Positions 18,092 through 26,827 are shown, numbered from the stretch's first letter. The stretch: 64,000 nucleotides of DNA from Bacillus sp. FJAT-29814 (GCF_001510715.1 NZ_LMTJ01000014.1:21122-85121); one strand, 5' to 3'. Program-made: numbers and translations. Notes: generated by a model from the letters alone, not told the origin.

Positions 18092-18460
18092 ATGATTCAA
18101 CAAGAATCACGTTTAAAAGTTGCTGACAACTCTGGTGCTCGTGAAGTACTGACGATCAAAGTTCTTGGTGGTTCCGGCCGCAAAACAGCTAACATCGGCG
18201 ATATCATTGTCTGCACCGTAAAACAAGCAACACCAGGTGGCGTTGTTAAAAAAGGTGACGTAGTTAAAGCAGTAGTAGTGCGTACAAAGAGCGGTGTCCG
18301 CCGTCCTGACGGTTCATACATCCGTTTCGATGAAAACGCATGTGTTATTGTCAAAGAAGATAAGAGCCCTCGTGGTACTCGTATCTTTGGACCAGTTGCC
18401 CGCGAACTTCGCGACAACAACTTTATGAAAATCGTATCTTTAGCTCCAGAAGTTCTATAA
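18092..18460 (+). CDS. rplN: 50S ribosomal protein L14
   Basis: L14 sits at the subunit interface and binds L19 and RsfS. The 122-residue protein starts MIQQESRLKVADNSGAREV, the signature N-terminus, and has RGTRIFGPVARELRD near the C-terminus. AGGGAGG precedes the ATG. It begins the spc-type part of the cluster with no terminator before it. Confidence 0.97.
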   Translation: MIQQESRLKVADNSGAREVLTIKVLGGSGRKTANIGDIIVCTVKQATPGGVVKKGDVVKAVVVRTKSGVRRPDGSYIRFDENACVIVKEDKSPRGTRIFGPVARELRDNNFMKIVSLAPEVL

Positions 18461-18495
18461 TAATAATCCAAATGCCTTTAAGGAGGTGCTTACGG

Positions 18496-18804
18496 ATGCA
18501 TGTAAAAAAAGGTGATAAGGTCAGAGTCATGACTGGTAAGGATAAAGGCAAAACAGGCGTAATCCTGGCTGCTTATCCTAAAGAGAACCGTGTACTTGTT
18601 GAAGGTGTGAACATTGTTAAAAAACATTCAAAACCTTCTCAAGCTAACCCACAGGGCGGAATCATCAGCTTCGAGGCTCCAATTCATGTGTCAAATGTAA
18701 TGCCTATCGATCCTAAGACTGGTAACCCAACTCGTGTTGGACACAAAGTGGTTGATGGCAAAAAAGTACGCGTAGCAAAATCCGGTGAAGTTTTAGATAA
18801 ATAG
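18496..18804 (+). CDS. rplX: 50S ribosomal protein L24
   Basis: L24 starts 50S assembly and lies near the tunnel exit; its KOW motif (GDKVRVMTGKDKGKTG) is visible at residues 6-21. I choose the ATG at 18496 (MHVKKGDK) because AAGGAGGTG (18480-18488) lies eight bases before it; an in-frame ATG at 18472 would place the ribosome-binding site inside the gene. 102 residues is normal. Confidence 0.96.
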   Translation: MHVKKGDKVRVMTGKDKGKTGVILAAYPKENRVLVEGVNIVKKHSKPSQANPQGGIISFEAPIHVSNVMPIDPKTGNPTRVGHKVVDGKKVRVAKSGEVLDK

Positions 18805-18831
18805 TTTAAATTAAGAAGGGAGGTACAATAG

Positions 18832-19371
18832 ATGAACCGCCTAAAAGAAAAGTATCTTAAGGAAATTACTCCAGCTCTTATGAGCAAGTTCAATTATAAA
18901 TCAGTAATGGAAGTACCAAAGATTGAAAAGATCGTTGTTAACATGGGTGTAGGTGACGCTGTTGCAAACGCCAAAGCTCTTGATAACGCAGTCGATGAAT
19001 TGGCTACGATCACTGGTCAAAAGCCGCTTGTAACTCGCGCGAAGAAATCTATTGCAGGTTTCCGTCTTCGTGAAGGCATGCCTATCGGTGCAAAGGTTAC
19101 CCTTCGTGGTGAGCGCATGTATCAATTCCTGGACAAATTAGTTTCTGTTTCTTTACCACGTGTACGTGACTTCCGTGGTGTTTCTAAAAAAGCATTTGAC
19201 GGTCGTGGAAACTACACATTAGGGATTAAAGAACAATTAATTTTCCCTGAAATTGATTACGATAAAGTAAGCAAGGTTCGTGGAATGGATATCGTTATCG
19301 TAACAACGGCAAAAACTGATGAAGAGTCCCGTGAACTTTTAACTCAAATCGGAATGCCATTCCAAAAGTAA
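18832..19371 (+). CDS. rplE: 50S ribosomal protein L5
   Basis: L5 binds 5S rRNA and contacts P-site tRNA. The 179-residue protein has KIEKIVVNMGVGDA near residue 28, TRAKKSIAGFRLREG near 65 and GRGNYTLGIKEQLIFPEI near 125, all family hallmarks. AGGGAGG precedes the ATG. The zinc-type rpsN follows after 23 bases. Confidence 0.97.
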   Translation: MNRLKEKYLKEITPALMSKFNYKSVMEVPKIEKIVVNMGVGDAVANAKALDNAVDELATITGQKPLVTRAKKSIAGFRLREGMPIGAKVTLRGERMYQFLDKLVSVSLPRVRDFRGVSKKAFDGRGNYTLGIKEQLIFPEIDYDKVSKVRGMDIVIVTTAKTDEESRELLTQIGMPFQK

Positions 19372-19394
19372 TCGCTAAATAAGGAGGCGAAAAC

Positions 19395-19580
19395 GTGGCT
19401 AAAAAGTCAATGATTGCGAAACAAAAACGCACGCCTAAATTCAAAGTACAAGAGTACACACGCTGCGAACGTTGCGGCCGTCCACACTCTGTATATCGCA
19501 AATTTAAGCTTTGCCGTATTTGTTTCCGTGAATTAGCATATAAAGGACAAATTCCTGGTGTTAAAAAAGCTAGCTGGTAA
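19395..19580 (+). CDS. rpsN: 30S ribosomal protein S14, zinc-binding (type Z)
   Basis: S14 completes the 30S head. The 61-residue short form keeps the zinc ribbon with two C-x2-C pairs (CERC near residue 24 and CRIC near residue 40), unlike the longer zinc-free paralogue used under zinc starvation. It starts with GTG at 19395 after AAGGAGG. Its place between rplE and rpsH is standard. Confidence 0.97.
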
Positions 19581-19611
19581 AACTAGAGCTTGTGGAAGGA
19601 GGTAAAAATTA

Positions 19612-20010
19612 ATGGTCATGACAGATCCAATTGCAGATATGCTTACTCGCATTCGTAATGCGAACATGGTACGTCACGAAAAATTAGAAGTGCCTGCTTC
19701 TAATATTAAAAAAGAAATCGCTGAAATCCTTAAGCGTGAAGGCTTCGTCCGTGACGTTGAATATATCGAAGACAACAAACAAGGTATCATCCGTATCTTC
19801 CTAAAATACGGTGCAAATAACGAACGTGTTATTACTGGTCTTAAGCGTATTAGCAAGCCTGGTCTTCGCGTTTACGCTAAATCAACTGAAGTACCTCGCG
19901 TACTTAACGGTCTTGGGATCGCACTTGTATCAACTTCAAATGGTGTGGTCACTGATAAAGAAGCTCGTGCCAAGCAAATCGGCGGAGAAGTTTTAGCTTA
20001 CGTTTGGTAA
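19612..20010 (+). CDS. rpsH: 30S ribosomal protein S8
   Basis: S8 is a primary binder of the 16S central domain and a translational repressor of the spc operon in E. coli. The 132-residue protein begins MVMTDPIADMLTRIRN and ends with GVVTDKEARAKQIGGEVLAYVW, both strongly conserved. GGAAGGAGG precedes the ATG at 19612; the second ATG two codons later is possible but less well spaced. Confidence 0.97.
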   Translation: MVMTDPIADMLTRIRNANMVRHEKLEVPASNIKKEIAEILKREGFVRDVEYIEDNKQGIIRIFLKYGANNERVITGLKRISKPGLRVYAKSTEVPRVLNGLGIALVSTSNGVVTDKEARAKQIGGEVLAYVW

Positions 20011-20041
20011 TCGATTTTTTGAATGAATGGAGGTGCACTAA

Positions 20042-20578
20042 ATGTCTCGTATAGGAAAAAAACCTATTGAAATTCCAGCAGGTGTAACAGTTACAAATAA
20101 CAACCACACTGTTACTGTAAAAGGACCAAAAGGCGAACTTACTCGCTCTTTTAATCCTGAAATTGCCATCAACATCGAAGAGAATACTGTAACGATCACT
20201 CGTCCATCTGACGTGAAAGAGCACCGCGCATTGCACGGTACAACACGTGCGGTACTTGCGAATATGATCGAGGGTGTTGCTCAAGGATTCGAAAAGAAAT
20301 TAGAGTTAATCGGGGTTGGATACCGTGCTCAAAAGCAAGGTAACAAACTTGTATTAAACGTTGGATACTCTCACCCAGTTGAATTTGAACCTGAAACCGG
20401 ACTTGAAATCGAAGTGCCTGCTAACACAAAGATTACTGTTAGAGGTATTGATAAAGAACGTGTTGGTGAATTAGCAGCCAACATTCGCCAAGTTCGTCCT
20501 CCAGAGCCGTATAAAGGCAAAGGGATTCGTTACGAAGGTGAATTTGTTCGTCGTAAAGAAGGTAAAACAGGTAAGTAA
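20042..20578 (+). CDS. rplF: 50S ribosomal protein L6
   Basis: L6 lies near the sarcin-ricin loop and the factor-binding site. The 178-residue protein has MSRIGKKPIEIPAGV, the mid-protein GVAQGFEKKLELIGVGYRA and the C-terminal signature PPEPYKGKGIRYEGE, where aminoglycoside-resistance changes can arise. ATGGAGGTG precedes the start. Confidence 0.97.
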   Translation: MSRIGKKPIEIPAGVTVTNNNHTVTVKGPKGELTRSFNPEIAINIEENTVTITRPSDVKEHRALHGTTRAVLANMIEGVAQGFEKKLELIGVGYRAQKQGNKLVLNVGYSHPVEFEPETGLEIEVPANTKITVRGIDKERVGELAANIRQVRPPEPYKGKGIRYEGEFVRRKEGKTGK

Positions 20579-20610
20579 TGCCGCATAAGTAAACGAAAGG
20601 AGTGACGTAA

Positions 20611-20973
20611 ATGATTACGAAGCAAGACAAAAACGCTACTCGCAAGAAAAGACATGGTCGTGTTCGTGCGAAGCTTAGCGGTACCTCTGCTCGTCCGCGT
20701 CTAAACGTGTTTCGTTCTAACCAGCATATTTATGCTCAGGTAATCGATGACGTATTAGGAGTTACTATAGCAAGTGCTTCTACATTAGATAAAGAACTAA
20801 ACCTTGAGTCAACTAGCAATGCTGATGCTGCTCAAAAGGTTGGAGAATTAGTCGCTAAACGTGCGGTAGAAAAAGGTATCACTAATGTTGTTTTTGACCG
20901 TGGGGGTTACTTATACCATGGCCGTATTCAAGCATTAGCTGGTGCTGCCCGCGAAAACGGCTTACAATTTTAA
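20611..20973 (+). CDS. rplR: 50S ribosomal protein L18
   Basis: L18 brings 5S rRNA into the 50S subunit with L5 and L25-type proteins. The 120-residue protein has a basic N-terminus (RKKRHGRVRAKLSGT), the RPRLNVFRSNQHIYAQ block and the C-terminal FDRGGYLYHGRIQALA signature. AAAGGAG precedes the ATG. Confidence 0.97.
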   Translation: MITKQDKNATRKKRHGRVRAKLSGTSARPRLNVFRSNQHIYAQVIDDVLGVTIASASTLDKELNLESTSNADAAQKVGELVAKRAVEKGITNVVFDRGGYLYHGRIQALAGAARENGLQF

Positions 20974-20997
20974 TAGACAAAGGAGGGACATAAAATA

Positions 20998-21498
20998 ATG
21001 CGTCGCATTGATCCAAACAAACTTGAACTAGAAGAACGCGTAGTTACGGTTAACCGTGTTGCGAAGGTAGTTAAAGGCGGACGTCGTTTCCGTTTCTCTG
21101 CTCTTGTTGTAGTCGGAGATAAAAACGGTCATGTTGGCTTTGGTACTGGTAAAGCACAAGAAGTACCTGATGCAATCCGCAAAGCTGTCGAAGATGCAAA
21201 GAAAAACTTGGTTGAAGTACCGATGGTTGGAACAACAGTTCCTCACGAGGTAATTGGCCGCTTTGGCGCTGGCGAAATCCTGTTAAAGCCTGCTTCTGAA
21301 GGTACTGGAGTTATCGCTGGTGGTCCGGTTCGTGCTGTACTTGAATTGGCTGGCGTTCAGGATATCCTTTCTAAATCCTTAGGAACAAACACTCCAATTA
21401 ATATGGTACGTGCCACTGTAGAAGGTCTAAAACAATTAAAACGTGCTGAAGACGTAGCAAAATTACGTGGTAAATCAGTAGAAGAACTGTTAGGATAA
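20998..21498 (+). CDS. rpsE: 30S ribosomal protein S5
   Basis: S5 forms part of the mRNA entry site and affects decoding accuracy. The 166-residue protein has the N-terminal VNRVAKVVKGGRRFRFSAL, including the loop where spectinomycin resistance arises (near residue 25; appears unaltered), and the GRFGAGEILLKPASEGTG block. AGGAGGG precedes the ATG. Confidence 0.97.
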   Translation: MRRIDPNKLELEERVVTVNRVAKVVKGGRRFRFSALVVVGDKNGHVGFGTGKAQEVPDAIRKAVEDAKKNLVEVPMVGTTVPHEVIGRFGAGEILLKPASEGTGVIAGGPVRAVLELAGVQDILSKSLGTNTPINMVRATVEGLKQLKRAEDVAKLRGKSVEELLG

Positions 21499-21512
21499 GG
21501 GAGGGAAATCAA

Positions 21513-21695
21513 ATGGCGAATAAACTTTTAGTTACCCTCAGCCGTAGCGTGATCGGTCGTCCAGAGGACCAACGCGAAACAGTTAAAGCGCTAGGTTTAC
21601 GTAAAATGAATCAAACAGTTGAGCATCAAGACAACGCTGCTATTCGCGGTATGATTAATAAAGTTGCTCACCTTGTAACAGTAAAAGAACAATAA
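21513..21695 (+). CDS. rpmD: 50S ribosomal protein L30
   Basis: L30 is a small 50S protein. The 60-residue sequence has LSRSVIGRPEDQRETVKALGLRK, the family signature, and ends MINKVAHLVTVKEQ. GGGAGGG precedes the ATG, which lies 14 bases after rpsE. rplO follows, as in the spc operon of other Bacilli. Confidence 0.96.
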   Translation: MANKLLVTLSRSVIGRPEDQRETVKALGLRKMNQTVEHQDNAAIRGMINKVAHLVTVKEQ

Positions 21696-21727
21696 TCGAT
21701 TGTTTTCTTTCATAAGGAGGTGCCAAT

Positions 21728-22168
21728 ATGAAACTTCATGAGTTAAAACCTGCTGAAGGGTCTCGTCATGAGCGCAAACGCTTAGGCCGCGGTATCGGAT
21801 CCGGCCAAGGTAAAACTGCGGGTAAAGGTCATAAAGGTCAAAAAGCCCGTTCAGGCGGCGGTGTACGTGTAGGTTTTGAAGGTGGTCAAACGCCTTTATT
21901 CCGTCGTTTACCAAAGCGTGGATTTACAAACATTAACCGCAAGGAATATGCCGTTGTAAATCTTGATGCATTAAACCGCTTTGAGGAAGGTACAGAAGTT
22001 ACTCCAGAACTTCTTATCGAAACAGGCGTAGTAAGTAACGAAAAAGCAGGAATCAAAATTCTTGCCAAAGGGAACGTTGAGAAAAAGCTGACTGTTAAAG
22101 CTCACAAATTCTCCTCTGCTGCTAAGGAAGCGATCGAAGCTGCTGGTGGAACCACTGAGGTGATCTAA
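21728..22168 (+). CDS. rplO: 50S ribosomal protein L15
   Basis: L15 is a late-assembly 50S protein. The 146-residue protein has the glycine-rich basic N-terminus (GRGIGSGQGKTAGKGHKGQKAR) and the family block KVTVKAHKFS-like (KLTVKAHKFSSAAKEAIEAAGG) at the C-terminus. AAGGAGGTG precedes the ATG. The last base of its TAA is the first base of the secY start, coupling the two. Confidence 0.96.
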   Translation: MKLHELKPAEGSRHERKRLGRGIGSGQGKTAGKGHKGQKARSGGGVRVGFEGGQTPLFRRLPKRGFTNINRKEYAVVNLDALNRFEEGTEVTPELLIETGVVSNEKAGIKILAKGNVEKKLTVKAHKFSSAAKEAIEAAGGTTEVI

Positions 22169-23463
22169 TGTTCCAGACAATCTCCAATTTTATGCGCGTG
22201 GGTGATATACGTCGAAAGATCATATTCACCCTTTTAATGTTAGTAGTTTTTAGGATCGGTACCTTTATACCGGTTCCAAGTGTAAATGCAGAGGCCCTTG
22301 CGGCGCAAGATAAGCTGAGTGTATTTGGAGTCCTAAATACATTTGGCGGTGGAGCGTTAAAGCAATTTTCCATCTTTGCTATGGGGATCATGCCTTACAT
22401 TACGGCTTCGATTATTATTCAGTTGCTGCAAATGGACGTTGTTCCGAAGTTCACTGAATGGTCGAAGCAAGGGGAGTCTGGCCGTCGCAAGCTGGCCCAA
22501 TTTACCCGGTATTTTACGATTGTGCTGGGCTTTATCCAAGCATTGGGTATGTCTTATGGGTTTAACAATATGTCAAATGGACAGTTGATTTTAAATCCAG
22601 GAATCGGCACTTATTTGTTAATTGCGGTGGTGTTAACAGGAGGTACTGCGTTTTTGATGTGGTTAGGTGAGCAGATTACAGCTAAAGGTGTGGGAAATGG
22701 TATTTCCATCATCATCTTTGCTGGTATCGTTGCCGGCATTCCAACTGTAATGAATCAAATGTTTGTTCAACAGTTTGAAAATGCAGGTGATAAGCTATTC
22801 CTAAACATCGTTACAGTGATCTTAATCGCACTAGCGATTCTCGCAATTATTGTTGGGGTTATTTTCATCCAGCAAGCAACACGTAAGATTCCAATTCAAT
22901 ATGCAAAGCGGATGGCAGTCGGTCGTAACCCTGTCGGCGGACAGTCGACACACATGCCGTTAAAGGTTAACGCAGCCGGCGTTATCCCTGTTATCTTTGC
23001 TGTATCATTTATAGTTACACCAAGAACGGTCGCTTCATTCTTCCCAACGAATGATGTTACGGCTTGGATTATGAGAGTATTTGACTATTCTCATCCAATC
23101 GGAATGATTCTTTATGCAGCATTGATAATCGCGTTCACATATTTTTATGCCTTTATTCAAGTTAACCCTGAACAAGCAGCGGAAAACTTACAAAAGCAAA
23201 GCGGCTATATTCCGGGAATTCGTCCTGGTAAGAGCACGCAAGAATATTTAACACGCGTCTTATATCGTTTAACATTTGTCGGTGCTATTTTCCTTTCTGT
23301 GATTGCTGTACTTCCAGTTTTATTTATTAAAATTGCGAACCTGCCGCAATCGGCGCAAATTGGCGGAACAAGCTTGCTCATTGTTGTCGGTGTTGCGCTA
23401 GAAACGTATAAGCAGCTTGAAGCTCAATTGGTTAAACGTCATTATAAAGGATTTATAAAATAA
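22168..23463 (+). CDS. secY: Preprotein translocase subunit SecY
   Basis: SecY is the channel of the Sec export machinery in the cytoplasmic membrane. The 431-residue protein shows about ten hydrophobic segments. The family signatures GIMPYITASIIIQLL near residue 74 and the C5-loop region with IPGIRPGKSTQEYL near residue 350 are visible. It starts at ATG 22168, overlapping the rplO stop by one base. A short GC hairpin lies between secY and adk (GCGGGACCCTCATCGGGCCC region). Confidence 0.98.
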   Translation: MFQTISNFMRVGDIRRKIIFTLLMLVVFRIGTFIPVPSVNAEALAAQDKLSVFGVLNTFGGGALKQFSIFAMGIMPYITASIIIQLLQMDVVPKFTEWSKQGESGRRKLAQFTRYFTIVLGFIQALGMSYGFNNMSNGQLILNPGIGTYLLIAVVLTGGTAFLMWLGEQITAKGVGNGISIIIFAGIVAGIPTVMNQMFVQQFENAGDKLFLNIVTVILIALAILAIIVGVIFIQQATRKIPIQYAKRMAVGRNPVGGQSTHMPLKVNAAGVIPVIFAVSFIVTPRTVASFFPTNDVTAWIMRVFDYSHPIGMILYAALIIAFTYFYAFIQVNPEQAAENLQKQSGYIPGIRPGKSTQEYLTRVLYRLTFVGAIFLSVIAVLPVLFIKIANLPQSAQIGGTSLLIVVGVALETYKQLEAQLVKRHYKGFIK

Positions 23464-23524
23464 TAGGTTTAGCGGGACCCTCATCGGGCCCCAAAACCTA
23501 CACATAGCACGAGGGGGAATACGT

Positions 23525-24175
23525 GTGAACTTAGTATTAATGGGGCTACCGGGAGCCGGCAAGGGCACCCAGGCTGAAAAAATTGTCGAGCAATACGGCA
23601 TCCCTCATATTTCTACTGGAGATATGTTCCGTGCAGCGATGAAGGAAGGTACTGAACTGGGTTTGAAGGCAAAGTCCTTCATGGATAAAGGCGAACTTGT
23701 ACCTGATGAGGTTACAATCGGAATTGTCCGTGAACGTCTTGGCAAAGATGATTGCCAAAAAGGCTTCTTGCTGGATGGCTTTCCAAGAACCGTACCTCAA
23801 GCGGAAGCGTTAGAAAATCTATTAGTTGACTTAAACAAGAAAATTGACTATGTGATTAATATAAACGTGGACAAAAGTATCTTAATGGAGCGTTTGACAG
23901 GACGCCGGATCTGCAAAGATTGCGGTTCAACTTATCATCTCGTGTTCAACCCGCCGGCAAAAGAAGGCGTATGCGACCGCTGCGGTGGCGAGCTATATCA
24001 GCGTGCGGATGATAATGCCGAAACGGTGCAAAATCGTTTGGACGTCAACATCAAACAACAAGAGCCATTATTGACTTTTTATGAAACAAAGGGTTATTTG
24101 CGCACGATCGATGGTCAGCAGGATATTCACAAGGTGTTTACTGATATTCAAGAACTGCTTGGGGGTTTAAGCTGA
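23525..24175 (+). CDS. adk: Adenylate kinase
   Basis: Adk interconverts ATP and AMP with ADP in the cytosol. The 216-residue protein starts with GTG at 23525 behind GAGGGGG. The P-loop GLPGAGKGTQ is at 7-16, the AMP site GFPRTVPQ near 85, and the LID carries a zinc-binding Cys4 set (Cys130, 133, 150, 153), the Gram-positive form. In Bacilli adk is followed by map (methionine aminopeptidase); here map is absent and a non-coding stretch follows. Confidence 0.98.
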   Translation: MNLVLMGLPGAGKGTQAEKIVEQYGIPHISTGDMFRAAMKEGTELGLKAKSFMDKGELVPDEVTIGIVRERLGKDDCQKGFLLDGFPRTVPQAEALENLLVDLNKKIDYVININVDKSILMERLTGRRICKDCGSTYHLVFNPPAKEGVCDRCGGELYQRADDNAETVQNRLDVNIKQQEPLLTFYETKGYLRTIDGQQDIHKVFTDIQELLGGLS

Positions 24176-24484
24176 ATGATCATCTCTGCGAAGCCCTTAG
24201 GACTTACCGGGCAAGCGACTCTCGAATATCTCCAATAAGATTGAAAAGTATGTAAGCACAATGGTTTTTCTAGCATACACAAGTATGCGGTACACGGTTT
24301 GGGGCAAGACTTACATGAGATAAAGTACTTTTTCTGCTGCCGATGCTTTAGTAAACATTACTAGAGGACAGCGGGTGGTCTTTATGTTAGAATTGTAAGG
24401 TTGACACTGTGTAATTACAAAAGCCGCTTTACATTACTGGTTTTGACGAACGCAATTTTTAAAAAGAGAAGGGAGACGAGACCC
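24176..24484 (+). other. Non-coding stretch where map (and a KOW-type gene) would normally lie; contains a structured element
   Basis: No plausible gene fits here. An ATGATCATC right after the adk stop resembles the first codons of map (MII), but the frame ends after 20 codons with no further similarity. At 24249-24317 an outer stem (ATGTAAG 24250-24256 with CTTACAT 24310-24316, plus one T-G pair) encloses a hairpin GCATAC-ACAA-GTATGC (24273-24288). A weak promoter-like pair AGGACA (24365-24370)/TAGAAT (24388-24393) precedes infA. Just before infA the frame reads NYKSRFTLLVLTNAIFKK, which faintly recalls the end of the KOW-domain protein often found here. Confidence 0.55.
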
Positions 24485-24703
24485 GTGGCCAAAGATGATG
24501 TTATTGAAATTGAAGGTAAAGTTATTGAAACTTTGCCGAATGCGATGTTTAAGGTAGAATTGGAAAATGGTCATACGGTGCTGGCTCATGTTTCCGGTAA
24601 AATCCGCATGCATTTCATCCGGATTCTTCCTGGAGACAAAGTAACTGTAGAGCTTTCTCCATATGACTTGACACGCGGAAGAATTACCTACCGCTTTAAA
24701 TAA
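24485..24703 (+). CDS. infA: Translation initiation factor IF-1
   Basis: IF-1 occupies the ribosomal A site during initiation. The 72-residue protein starts with GTG at 24485 ([13 protein letters not shown]) after GGGAG. It has the S1-like OB-fold motif with [23 protein letters not shown]. The frame stays open upstream for 28 codons, but that part has no family similarity and I exclude it. rpmJ follows after 35 bases. Confidence 0.97.
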
Positions 24704-24738
24704 CTGAAGCACTCCGTATTACCAAGGAGGTTAGGATC

Positions 24739-24852
24739 ATGAAAGTAAGACCATCTGTTAAACCGATCTGCGAAAAGTGCAAAGTCATCCGTAGACGCGG
24801 TAAAGTTATGGTTATCTGTGAAAACCCTAAACATAAACAAAAACAAGGCTAA
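24739..24852 (+). CDS. rpmJ: 50S ribosomal protein L36
   Basis: This is a 37-residue protein, [15 protein letters not shown] to KHKQKQG. It is the zinc-ribbon form, with Cys11, Cys14, Cys27 and His32 as the usual ligands. It is a late-assembly protein of the 50S subunit. CAAGGAGG precedes the ATG. Position between infA and rpsM is standard. Confidence 0.96.
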
Positions 24853-24876
24853 TAATAAGGGAGGTGCACATTTTAA

Positions 24877-25242
24877 ATGGCACGTATTGCTGGTGTAGAT
24901 ATTCCACGTGAAAAGCGTGTAGTTATCTCTTTAACTTACATTTTTGGTATTGGTAAAAAGACTGCACAAAAAGTATTGGCAGAAGCTGGCGTTTCTGAAG
25001 ATACTCGTGTACGCGACTTGACTGAAGACGAATTAAACAAAATCCGTGATATCATCGACAGATTAAAAGTTGAAGGTGACCTTCGTCGTGAAGTTTCCTT
25101 AAACATTAAACGTTTGATGGAAATCGGCTGCTACCGCGGTTTACGTCATCGTCGTGGTTTACCTGTTCGTGGACAAAATACGAAAAACAACGCTCGTACC
25201 CGCAAAGGTCCTCGTAAGACAGTTGCGAACAAGAAGAAGTAA
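24877..25242 (+). CDS. rpsM: 30S ribosomal protein S13
   Basis: S13 is a head protein that contacts P-site tRNA and 50S bridge elements. The 121-residue protein starts MARIAGVDIPREKRVVISLTY and has the C-terminal GLPVRGQNTKNNARTRKGP tail that reaches the tRNA. GGGAGGTG precedes the ATG. Confidence 0.97.
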   Translation: MARIAGVDIPREKRVVISLTYIFGIGKKTAQKVLAEAGVSEDTRVRDLTEDELNKIRDIIDRLKVEGDLRREVSLNIKRLMEIGCYRGLRHRRGLPVRGQNTKNNARTRKGPRKTVANKKK

Positions 25243-25264
25243 TCGGCAAAGGAGGTTCATATAA

Positions 25265-25654
25265 ATGGCTCGTAAAACTAATACACGTAAACGTCGTGTT
25301 AAAAAGAATATTGAAGCAGGTATCGCTCATATCCGTTCAACTTTTAACAATACGATTGTAACGATCACTGATGTTCATGGAAACGCACTTTCTTGGTCAA
25401 GTGCCGGTGCGCTAGGGTTTAAGGGTTCTCGTAAATCTACTCCATTCGCGGCTCAAATGGCTGCTGAAACTGCTGCAAAGGCATCTATGGAACATGGCAT
25501 GAAAACTTTGGAAGTAACAGTTAAAGGACCTGGTTCAGGTCGTGAAGCTGCAATCCGTGCGCTGCAAGCTGCTGGTCTTGAAGTTACTGCCATCAAAGAC
25601 GTTACACCTGTTCCACATAACGGATGCCGTCCGCCAAAACGTCGTCGCGTTTAA
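25265..25654 (+). CDS. rpsK: 30S ribosomal protein S11
   Basis: S11 lies on the 30S platform beside the Shine-Dalgarno helix. The 129-residue protein has GIAHIRSTFNNTIVTITDVHGN near residue 20 and ends VTPVPHNGCRPPKRRRV, the family signature. AAAGGAGG precedes the ATG. A 174-base spacer to rpoA follows. Confidence 0.97.
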   Translation: MARKTNTRKRRVKKNIEAGIAHIRSTFNNTIVTITDVHGNALSWSSAGALGFKGSRKSTPFAAQMAAETAAKASMEHGMKTLEVTVKGPGSGREAAIRALQAAGLEVTAIKDVTPVPHNGCRPPKRRRV

Positions 25655-25828
25655 TTTTTCTGTATAGAATTTGTATCATTTGTCTATAATGGGATATGAT
25701 ATGAATTTATTGCCTTTTACAGAAGATTTATTCCAGTTGTTGTGCACAAAACGGGAACGTAAACATGGGGGAATTTCGATTAGCCAAACACTAATCGAGG
25801 TTTCGACGTTTTGAAGGAGGGTTATTTG
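25655..25828 (+). other. rpsK-rpoA spacer with hairpin
   Basis: The spacer contains TATAAT at 25685-25690 without a convincing -35, and a hairpin CGATTAG (25777-25783) with CTAATCG (25791-25797). AAGGAGGG (25814-25821) serves rpoA. It may hold a weak internal promoter; I cannot establish one. Confidence 0.4.
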
Positions 25829-26773
25829 ATGATCGAAATAGAAAAACCAAAAATCGAAACGATTGAGATCAACGATGATGCCAAATACGGGAAGTTCGTC
25901 GTAGAGCCACTAGAGCGTGGATATGGTACCACTTTGGGTAACTCCTTACGTCGTATCCTTTTATCTTCACTCCCAGGTGCCGCTGTTACATCGATTCAAA
26001 TGGATGGGGTACTACATGAGTTCTCAACAATTGAAGGCGTCGTAGAGGATGTAACATCCATCATTTTAAACATTAAAAAATTAGCTTTAAAAATCTACTC
26101 TGATGAAGAGAAAACACTTGAAATTGATGTTCAAGGCGAAGGGCCTGTCAAAGCTGGCAATATCACGCATGACAGTGATGTCGAGATTTTAAACCCAGAC
26201 CTTCACATTGCAACATTGGCGGCAAATGGACATCTTCACATGCGGTTGACGGCTCGTCGCGGACGCGGCTACACTCCGGCTGACCAAAACAAACGTGAAG
26301 ATCAGCCAATTGGTGTGATTCCGATTGATTCCATTTACACTCCGGTTCTACGTGTTTCTTATCAAGTAGAAAATACTCGTGTTGGTCAGATGACAAACTA
26401 TGACAAGCTAACGCTTGATGTTTGGACAGATGGAAGCACTGGGCCAAAAGAAGCAATCGCTCTTGGTTCAAAAATTTTAACTGAGCATTTGAATATTTTC
26501 GTTGGGTTGACCGATGAAGCACAGAATGCTGAGATCATGATTGAAAAAGAAGAGGATCAAAAAGAAAAAGTTCTAGAAATGACAATTGAAGAACTGGATC
26601 TTTCTGTTCGTTCTTATAACTGCTTAAAGCGTGCCGGTATCAACACTGTTCAGGAATTGGCTAACAAAACTGAAGAAGATATGATGAAAGTGCGCAACTT
26701 GGGCCGCAAATCACTCGAAGAAGTGAAGGCTAAACTAGAAGAGCTTGGATTGGGCTTACGCAAGGACGACTAG
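25829..26773 (+). CDS. rpoA: DNA-directed RNA polymerase subunit alpha
   Basis: Alpha dimerises to start RNA polymerase assembly; its C-terminal domain binds UP elements and activators. I choose ATG 25829 (MIEIEKPKIET), giving 314 residues, because GAAGGAGGG (25813-25821) precedes it. The N-terminal domain includes ERGYGTTLGNSLRRILLSS near residue 29, and the C-terminal domain includes LSVRSYNCLKRAGINTVQEL near residue 255. rplQ follows as in the alpha operon. Confidence 0.98.
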   Translation: MIEIEKPKIETIEINDDAKYGKFVVEPLERGYGTTLGNSLRRILLSSLPGAAVTSIQMDGVLHEFSTIEGVVEDVTSIILNIKKLALKIYSDEEKTLEIDVQGEGPVKAGNITHDSDVEILNPDLHIATLAANGHLHMRLTARRGRGYTPADQNKREDQPIGVIPIDSIYTPVLRVSYQVENTRVGQMTNYDKLTLDVWTDGSTGPKEAIALGSKILTEHLNIFVGLTDEAQNAEIMIEKEEDQKEKVLEMTIEELDLSVRSYNCLKRAGINTVQELANKTEEDMMKVRNLGRKSLEEVKAKLEELGLGLRKDD

Positions 26774-26827
26774 CCCTTACATTTGACACCAATCCGTTGA
26801 ATGACTTCAAAAAGGAGGGAACCCTTC

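Noticed and set aside
24401..24484. N-terminal extension of IF-1 from a TTG at 24401
   Set aside because: IF-1 has a fixed length of about 72 residues; GGGAG and the GTG at 24485 give exactly that.
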